A stretch of DNA of 6,638 nt from Anaerolineales bacterium (GTDB taxonomy: Bacteria; Chloroflexota; Anaerolineae; Anaerolineales; E44-bin32): assembly GCA_030608865.1 (NCBI GenBank), contig JAUWDI010000051.1:1-6638 (forward strand), written 5' to 3'. The first letter of the stretch is position 1; each line of letters opens with the position of its first letter. Below the pieces are notes generated by a model. That model had not been told where the DNA came from, did not search any database, and worked only from the letters and a program-made list of their open reading frames with translations. Positions 1 through 4,161 of this stretch are shown here, one piece after another. A program made the position numbers and the translations under genes.

Positions 1-1590
1 GAGAGGCGAGATCGCTTCATAACCACCTCCTCAGAAGAGATTAACCGCCTGTATACCCCTCTCGACATCGCTGAAATGGATTACCTTTCAGACCTTGGTC
101 TTCCGGGCGAGTACCCATACACTCGCGGCGTTCACCCTACACTCCATCGCGGACGCATGTGGACGATGCGGATGTTCTCTGGTTTCGGAACGGCCCGGGA
201 GACGAACCAACGCTTTAAATACTTGCTCGACCAGGGTCAAACAGGTCTCTCTGTCGCCTTCGACCTCCCTACACTCATGGGCTATGACACTGATGATCCT
301 GAGGCAGCAGGTGAGTTTGGGAAATGCGGTGTCGCCATCTCCTCTTTGAAGGATATGGAAATCCTTCTTGATGAAATTCCCCTCGATGTCGTTTCCACAA
401 GCATGACGATCAATTCCCCCGCTGCAGTTATTTGGGCAATGTACATCGCCGCCGCGGAGAAGCGGGGAGTGCGGCCGGATCAACTGCGCGGGACGACACA
501 GAACGACATCTTGAAAGAATATATTGCCCAGAAGGAATACATCTTCCCTCCCGATCCGTCCATGCGGCTGGTCATCGATACAATCGAATATGGAACCGAG
601 AATCTACCCCTCTGGAACACGGTCTCCATCTCTGGTTACCACATCCGCGAAGCCGGCTCAACCGCGGCGCAGGAATTAGCATTCACGCTCGTAGACGGAT
701 TAGAGTATGTTCGTTGGACTGTGGAGCGTGGGCTAGACATTGACAGCTTCGCCCCCCGGCTATCTTTCTTCTTCAACGCCCATAATGATTTCTTCGAGGA
801 GATCGGAAAGTACCGCGCTGCGCGGCGCATATGGGCACATGAGATGCGCCATACCTTCGGCGCGCAGAACCCGCGCTCGTGGATTTTACGATTTCACACG
901 CAAACTGCCGGCGCCAGCCTGACTGCTCAACAGCCGGAGATCAATATCGTCCGCGTTGCTGTCCAAGCCCTCGCCGCAGTTCTTGGCGGAACCCAGTCTC
1001 TGCATACCAACTCAATGGATGAAGCTCTTGCGCTGCCGTCCGAACACGCTGTTACGATCGCACTGCGCACACAACAAATCATCGCCGAGGAATCCGGTGT
1101 GGCCAACACGATCGACCCTCTGGGGGGCTCATTTTATCTTGAAGAGATGACCAACCGCCTGGAGACAAAGGCGCGCGAGTATTTCCGTAAAATTGACGAT
1201 CTCGGTGGGGTTTTGCCCGCTATAGAGATGGGATTCTTCCAGCGCGAGATCCAGGAAGCTGCTTACCGCTATCAGCGGGAGATCGATGCCGATGAGCGGC
1301 ACATCATCGGGGTAAATGCCTACAAGGACCAGGAGCCCATTTCAATCCCATTACTCGAGATGGATCCTGAAGGCCATCGTCGACAGGTCTCACGCCTCGA
1401 AGAGCTGCGTAGAACGCGCGATAACGGGGCCGTCGGCCAAGCTCTCGACAACCTGCGAATCGCTTGTCAGGGAACAGAAAATACGATGCCTTATATCCTC
1501 GATGCCGTGCGAACATACGCGACGCTGGGCGAGATTATCGACGTTATGCGCGATGTCTTTGGAACGTTTCAAGAACCCTCTTGGCTGTAA
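1..1590 (+). CDS. Acyl-CoA mutase large subunit, methylmalonyl-CoA mutase family (probably isobutyryl-CoA mutase type), 5'-partial
   Basis: This is the substrate-binding TIM-barrel subunit of a coenzyme B12-dependent, radical-based acyl-CoA mutase; such enzymes interconvert branched and straight acyl-CoAs in the cytoplasm. The frame is open from base 1, and the residues before the ATG at 76 ([16 protein letters not shown]) match the family's usual N-terminal region, so the true start lies upstream. Recognisable blocks are [74 protein letters not shown] and the ending [11 protein letters not shown]. The protein stops before any B12-binding domain (no DxHxxG), so a separate small subunit must exist elsewhere. 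In Propionibacterium MCM numbering, Gln197 (codon 499-501) and His244 (640-642) are kept, but position 89 is Phe (175-177) and position 207 is Gln (529-531). That is the IcmA/IcmF pair rather than Tyr/Arg of methylmalonyl-CoA mutase. Automatic annotation would probably say methylmalonyl-CoA mutase. Family membership is very sure; the substrate is inferred. Confidence 0.95.
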   Translation, partial: ERRDRFITTSSEEINRLYTPLDIAEMDYLSDLGLPGEYPYTRGVHPTLHRGRMWTMRMFSGFGTARETNQRFKYLLDQGQTGLSVAFDLPTLMGYDTDDPEAAGEFGKCGVAISSLKDMEILLDEIPLDVVSTSMTINSPAAVIWAMYIAAAEKRGVRPDQLRGTTQNDILKEYIAQKEYIFPPDPSMRLVIDTIEYGTENLPLWNTVSISGYHIREAGSTAAQELAFTLVDGLEYVRWTVERGLDIDSFAPRLSFFFNAHNDFFEEIGKYRAARRIWAHEMRHTFGAQNPRSWILRFHTQTAGASLTAQQPEINIVRVAVQALAAVLGGTQSLHTNSMDEALALPSEHAVTIALRTQQIIAEESGVANTIDPLGGSFYLEEMTNRLETKAREYFRKIDDLGGVLPAIEMGFFQREIQEAAYRYQREIDADERHIIGVNAYKDQEPISIPLLEMDPEGHRRQVSRLEELRRTRDNGAVGQALDNLRIACQGTENTMPYILDAVRTYATLGEIIDVMRDVFGTFQEPSWL

Positions 1591-1613
1591 TCTAGGGTGA
1601 CCGCTAGATTCAC

Positions 1614-1646
1614 AAAGCCCCGATCGTCGATCGGGGCTTTTCTCTT
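1614..1646 (+). terminator. Rho-independent terminator after the mutase gene, possibly bidirectional
   Basis: A perfect 12-bp stem (1614-1625 pairing with 1629-1640; arm AAAGCCCCGATC) closes a 3-base loop and runs into TTTTCTCTT, 24 bases after the mutase stop. The same hairpin lies downstream of the minus-strand gene that ends at 1687. Read in that direction its tail is only CTTTGTG, so termination there would be weaker. Confidence 0.9.
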
Positions 1647-1686
1647 GTGAACATCCATCTTTTTTTATATTTATGATGGATTTAGA

Positions 1687-1962
1687 TCAGGAATTTCCAA
1701 AATACTGGACTGCGATCTCCAACAGCTTTCCTGTCTGGAAAACGAACTTCGCCCTTACCGATGGGTTTAAGGTCTTCAGGAAACTGTTAATATCCGACTC
1801 CAGGTCATCCATCGGAGCTTGTGTGCAGTGCTGCAACCAGGCGATTGCATTTCCCCGATATGGATCTGGCAGATCCTTTATTCGGCTGACAAGCGCCGAT
1901 CCACCATAGGTATCTCTAATCATGACAGGCGTCCCTCCAAGGTACGTCCTCTTCGTAGGCAA
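1687..1962 (-). CDS. Small hypothetical protein, 91 aa, TTG start
   Basis: I do not recognise this protein. The chosen start is a TTG at 1962-1960. A GGAG Shine-Dalgarno lies at 1971-1968, five bases before it, and an in-frame TAA sits immediately upstream (1965-1963), so no longer form is possible. An ATG at residue 14 is an alternative with no comparable ribosome site. The protein is soluble-looking, with no signal peptide or membrane segment. It has a Gly-rich N-terminal part (LGGTPVMIRDTYGGSA), a central stretch DLPDPYRGNAIAWLQHC, an acidic patch MDDLESD, and a helical-looking C-terminal third (KFVFQTGKLLEIAVQYF). The gene runs toward the mutase and shares its terminator; it is divergent from the radical SAM gene, 106 bases away. 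An overlapping plus-strand frame (1673-1909) lacks a ribosome site, so the minus frame is preferred. That it is a gene is likely; its function is unknown. Confidence 0.6.
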   Translation of the reverse strand: MPTKRTYLGGTPVMIRDTYGGSALVSRIKDLPDPYRGNAIAWLQHCTQAPMDDLESDINSFLKTLNPSVRAKFVFQTGKLLEIAVQYFGNS

Positions 1963-2053
1963 TTACTCTCCATCAGCCTTTAATGCAAGGTTCGGACCAG
2001 CAGCGGATTAAGGGGCGCGCCTACCTGCAAGCGAAGCATCCGACCGGAAAATT

Positions 2054-2068
2054 TGCTATGATCAGGAT
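2054..2068 (+). promoter_or_regulatory. Extended -10 promoter, probable leaderless start for the radical SAM gene
   Basis: TGCTATGAT at 2054-2062 is an extended -10 element: TGn followed by TATGAT, one mismatch from TATAAT. The usual seven-base spacing puts transcription start at 2069, the A of the ATG. No TTGACA-like -35 is present (2034-2039 reads AAGCAT), as is common for extended -10 promoters. The only purine run before the ATG (AGGA, 2064-2067) is too close to serve as a Shine-Dalgarno, which fits a leaderless mRNA. This is a prediction from sequence only. Confidence 0.45.
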
Positions 2069-2998
2069 ATGACCTCATTCGAAGCAGCTTATCGGCAACT
2101 CCATCGTTCGGGTTCGTTGATGGAACGCGCCGAGCAAGCCCGGGAGCATGAACGGGCATGTGATCTCTGCGCTCGATATTGCCGTATTGATCGTTCGGAG
2201 AGACTTGGAGGTTGCCGCACTGGGTTGAAGGCGCGTGTGGCTTCTTACGGCCCCCACCACGGTGAGGAAAATCCCCTACGCGGTCGACGAGGTTCGGGGA
2301 CAATCTTCTTCTCCTGGTGCAACCTGCGCTGCCAGTATTGTCAGAATGCTGATATCAGCCAATCACCCGCTGGTAGAGATGTAGAGAGCGATGAGTTAGC
2401 CGCCATCATGCTCGAACTCCAGCGTAGGGGCTGCCACAATATCAATTTTGTCTCACCATCACACGTCATCGCCGAGATCCTGGAAGCGCTCGTAATAGCG
2501 GCTGATTCTGGCTTAAATATCCCGTTAGTCTACAACACCGGCGGCTACGATTCGCCCGAGGCTCTTTCACTTCTCGATGGCGTGATCGACATCTATATGC
2601 CCGACATGAAATACGCGGATCGTCTCACTGCCAGGCGTCTTTCAAAAATCGGCAATTACCCGGTGATCAACCAATCCGCCGTGAGTGAGATGCATCGTCA
2701 GGTCGGCGATCTCGTGCTGGATGAGCGCGAGATCGCCCAACGCGGATTGCTCGTTCGCCATCTGATCCTGCCTGAGAACCTTGCGGGTACGGATGAAATT
2801 GTCCGTTTCCTCGCGGAGGAGATCTCACCCAATACATACCTGAATCTCATGGACCAATATCGGCCCGCTTATCGGGCGGCGATGTACCCTCCACTGGATC
2901 GCCCTCTGACTTCAAAGGAATATAACGACGCTGTGCTCATGGCAAAGCGTGCAGGGCTGAACCGCCTGGATAACCGGCAGCGCAGCATTTTTCTTTAG
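2069..2998 (+). CDS. Radical SAM protein, PflX / pyruvate formate-lyase activase-like (COG1313)
   Basis: This is a complete 309-residue radical SAM protein. The cluster motif CNLRCQYC (Cys84, Cys88, Cys91) has the CX3CX2C spacing that holds the 4Fe-4S cluster used to cleave S-adenosylmethionine. Upstream is a second Cys set (Cys31, Cys34, Cys38, Cys49, in CDLCARYC and GGC) typical of this family and possibly binding another metal or cluster. Other family blocks are GSGTIFFSWCN, INFVSPSHV, YNTGGYD (155-161), DIYMPDMKYAD and YLNLMDQYRPAY. The ATG at 2069 is preferred over the one at 2120 because the residues between them (AAYRQLHRSGSLMERAEQA) fit the usual N-terminal Y..L..SG.L..RA pattern. The family resembles glycyl-radical activating enzymes, but its substrate is not established, and no glycyl-radical enzyme is visible nearby. 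The gene appears monocistronic and converges with the dnaE-pfkA operon. Confidence 0.9.
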   Translation: MTSFEAAYRQLHRSGSLMERAEQAREHERACDLCARYCRIDRSERLGGCRTGLKARVASYGPHHGEENPLRGRRGSGTIFFSWCNLRCQYCQNADISQSPAGRDVESDELAAIMLELQRRGCHNINFVSPSHVIAEILEALVIAADSGLNIPLVYNTGGYDSPEALSLLDGVIDIYMPDMKYADRLTARRLSKIGNYPVINQSAVSEMHRQVGDLVLDEREIAQRGLLVRHLILPENLAGTDEIVRFLAEEISPNTYLNLMDQYRPAYRAAMYPPLDRPLTSKEYNDAVLMAKRAGLNRLDNRQRSIFL

Positions 2999-3031
2999 TG
3001 GGAATGACCTCCAGATATACAACTTACCGGG

Positions 3032-3065
3032 AAACAAAGACCGGCAGGGAGTAAACCCTGCCGGT
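3032..3065 (-). terminator. Hairpin terminator at the end of the dnaE-pfkA operon
   Basis: A perfect 10-bp stem, ACCGGCAGGG (3040-3049) with CCCTGCCGGT (3056-3065), encloses a 6-base loop. Read on the minus strand, the stem is followed by CTTTGTTT (3039-3032), a moderate U-rich tail, so it best serves transcripts coming from pfkA. On the plus strand it lies 41 bases after the radical SAM stop but is followed by GGCGATG with no T run, so it may only help that gene weakly. Confidence 0.65.
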
Positions 3066-3097
3066 GGCGATGTTAGGATTATCTTGGCTCTTGAAAC

Positions 3098-3184
3098 TTA
3101 AGAAATGGTCATCCGCAAGTCATTGGCCTTGCGGATTATAGGGCGAATATTCTCGACATTAACGTACTTTTTGCCATCCGTCAT
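3098..3184 (-). CDS. Possible small ORF downstream of pfkA, 28 aa
   Basis: After the pfkA stop, five bases separate it from an ATG (3184-3182) that opens a 28-codon frame ending in TAA (3100-3098), just before the operon's hairpin terminator. The peptide is basic and helix-prone: MTDGKKYVNVENIRPIIRK followed by ANDLRMTIS. It has no membrane segment. There is no clear Shine-Dalgarno, so translation would depend on coupling to pfkA. The frame differs from that of pfkA, so it is not a simple read-through extension. It contains the 9-bp inverted repeat at 3111-3136, so the stretch might instead be an untranslated 3' region. I do not recognise the peptide; low to moderate confidence. Confidence 0.3.
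   Translation of the reverse strand: MTDGKKYVNVENIRPIIRKANDLRMTIS
3111..3136. repeat. Inverted repeat (9-bp stem) in the pfkA 3' region
   Basis: ATCCGCAAG (3111-3119) pairs perfectly with CTTGCGGAT (3128-3136) around an 8-base loop, TCATTGGC. Neither side has a strong T run; on the minus strand it is followed by GACCATTTCTT. It could be an mRNA 3' stabilising hairpin or a weak upstream terminator, or it may be incidental to the small ORF that overlaps it. Confidence 0.5.
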
Positions 3185-3189
3185 GATGA

Positions 3190-4161
3190 TCAGCGTGAAA
3201 GTATCTTGGCGATATCATAAAATTCCAGGTTTACCTCACGAGCTTTGCTCACGACATCTTCGAGTTTCCTCATAACGATCTCACGCCCGTTTAGACCGGT
3301 CATCACATCGCTTTCGCCAGCGATTAGCGCATCTACGGCTTTCACACCCATTCGCGTCCCAAGGATGCGATCAAAAGCAGATGGACTACCTCCGCGAACA
3401 ACATGCCCGAGGATTGTAATTCGGGTCTCGAATCCGCAGTCATCCTCGACTAACTTTCTGGCCACATCCTCTGGTTTATAAGAAGCCCCTTCAGACATGA
3501 TAATGATGGAATGCGATTTCCCGCGGTCATAGGCATCCATGACCTCCTTCGAAATCTGGTCAACTGGGATTTCATTTTCAGGGATGATGATGACTTCAGC
3601 CCCACAAATTACACCTGAGATGAGGGCAAGGTAACCACAGTTCCGACCCATCGTTACCACAAGGAATGCGCGTTGATGCGACGATGCCGTATCTCGCAGC
3701 CTATCGACGGCTTCCTTAATCGTATTCAAGGCCGTATCTACTCCCAGCGACATATCGGTCCCCCAGATATCATTATCGATCGAAGCTGGCACGCCGATCG
3801 CCGGGAAGCCCATCATGGCCAGGACATGTGTCCCCCGCATGGTTCCATCACCACCAATGACAACAATCCCATCGATCTCCGATTCATTCAGCTCGCGCTT
3901 TGCCTGCCGCTGGCCCTTCTTGGTTTTGAACCCCGGGCATCGTGCGGTTCGGAGGAACGTGCCTCCCCGCTGCATTATTCCGCCAACGTCCCGTGCTCGT
4001 AGCTGCCGCATCTCCCCGCGGATAAGGCCGTCGAAACCCTCTTCTATTCCAATCACCTCAAGATCGTAATGAAGTGCGGTTCGGACGACTGCGCGAATAC
4101 AGGGGTTGATCCCCGGTGCATCCCCCCCGGATGACAGCACAGCAATTCTTCCAAGTTTCAT
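3190..4161 (-). CDS. pfkA: ATP-dependent 6-phosphofructokinase
   Basis: This enzyme phosphorylates fructose 6-phosphate to fructose 1,6-bisphosphate, the committed step of glycolysis, in the cytoplasm. It is 323 residues, the usual bacterial PfkA length (about 320). Visible motifs are the nucleotide loop LSSGGDAPGIN (9-19), RGGTFLRTAR (65-74), GGDGT (103-107), the catalytic loop PASIDND (125-131, with the presumed base Asp129), SSHQRAF, the fructose-phosphate motif MGRNCG and ETRITILGHVVRGGSP. The Gly of GGDG (E. coli Gly104) points to ATP rather than pyrophosphate, for which Asp and a PKT loop are typical. The residues matching E. coli Gly124-Thr125 are Ala126-Ser127, an unusual pair. The ATG overlaps the dnaE stop as ATGA, and a GAGG Shine-Dalgarno (4170-4167) lies five bases upstream inside dnaE, so translation is probably coupled. 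No promoter is evident just upstream. Confidence 0.96.
   Translation of the reverse strand: MKLGRIAVLSSGGDAPGINPCIRAVVRTALHYDLEVIGIEEGFDGLIRGEMRQLRARDVGGIMQRGGTFLRTARCPGFKTKKGQRQAKRELNESEIDGIVVIGGDGTMRGTHVLAMMGFPAIGVPASIDNDIWGTDMSLGVDTALNTIKEAVDRLRDTASSHQRAFLVVTMGRNCGYLALISGVICGAEVIIIPENEIPVDQISKEVMDAYDRGKSHSIIIMSEGASYKPEDVARKLVEDDCGFETRITILGHVVRGGSPSAFDRILGTRMGVKAVDALIAGESDVMTGLNGREIVMRKLEDVVSKAREVNLEFYDIAKILSR

Noticed and set aside
76..78. ATG as the start of the mutase gene
   Set aside because: The frame is open to base 1, and the preceding 25 codons match the family's normal N-terminal region, so this is an internal Met.
88..483. Minus-strand 131-codon frame inside the mutase gene
   Set aside because: It lies fully inside a strongly conserved plus-strand gene and has no recognisable features; a shadow frame.
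1654..1680. TCCATC / GATGGA inverted repeat around a T/A-rich loop
   Set aside because: It is only six pairs with a 15-base loop, too weak to call as a structure; the nearby 12-bp hairpin explains termination.
1673..1909. Plus-strand 78-codon frame after the mutase terminator
   Set aside because: It has no ribosome site, and its predicted peptide is less gene-like than the minus-strand frame it overlaps, which has a strong Shine-Dalgarno.
2014..2021. GGCGCGCC palindrome between the two divergent genes as an operator
   Set aside because: An 8-base self-complementary site in GC-rich DNA is easily found by chance, and there is no second copy or fit to a known operator.
2034..2039. A -35 box for the radical SAM gene promoter
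   Set aside because: AAGCAT at the expected place does not resemble TTGACA; only the extended -10 element is supported.
3105..3272. Plus-strand frame through the pfkA 3' end
   Set aside because: It runs antisense into pfkA coding sequence, has no ribosome site and is best explained as a shadow.
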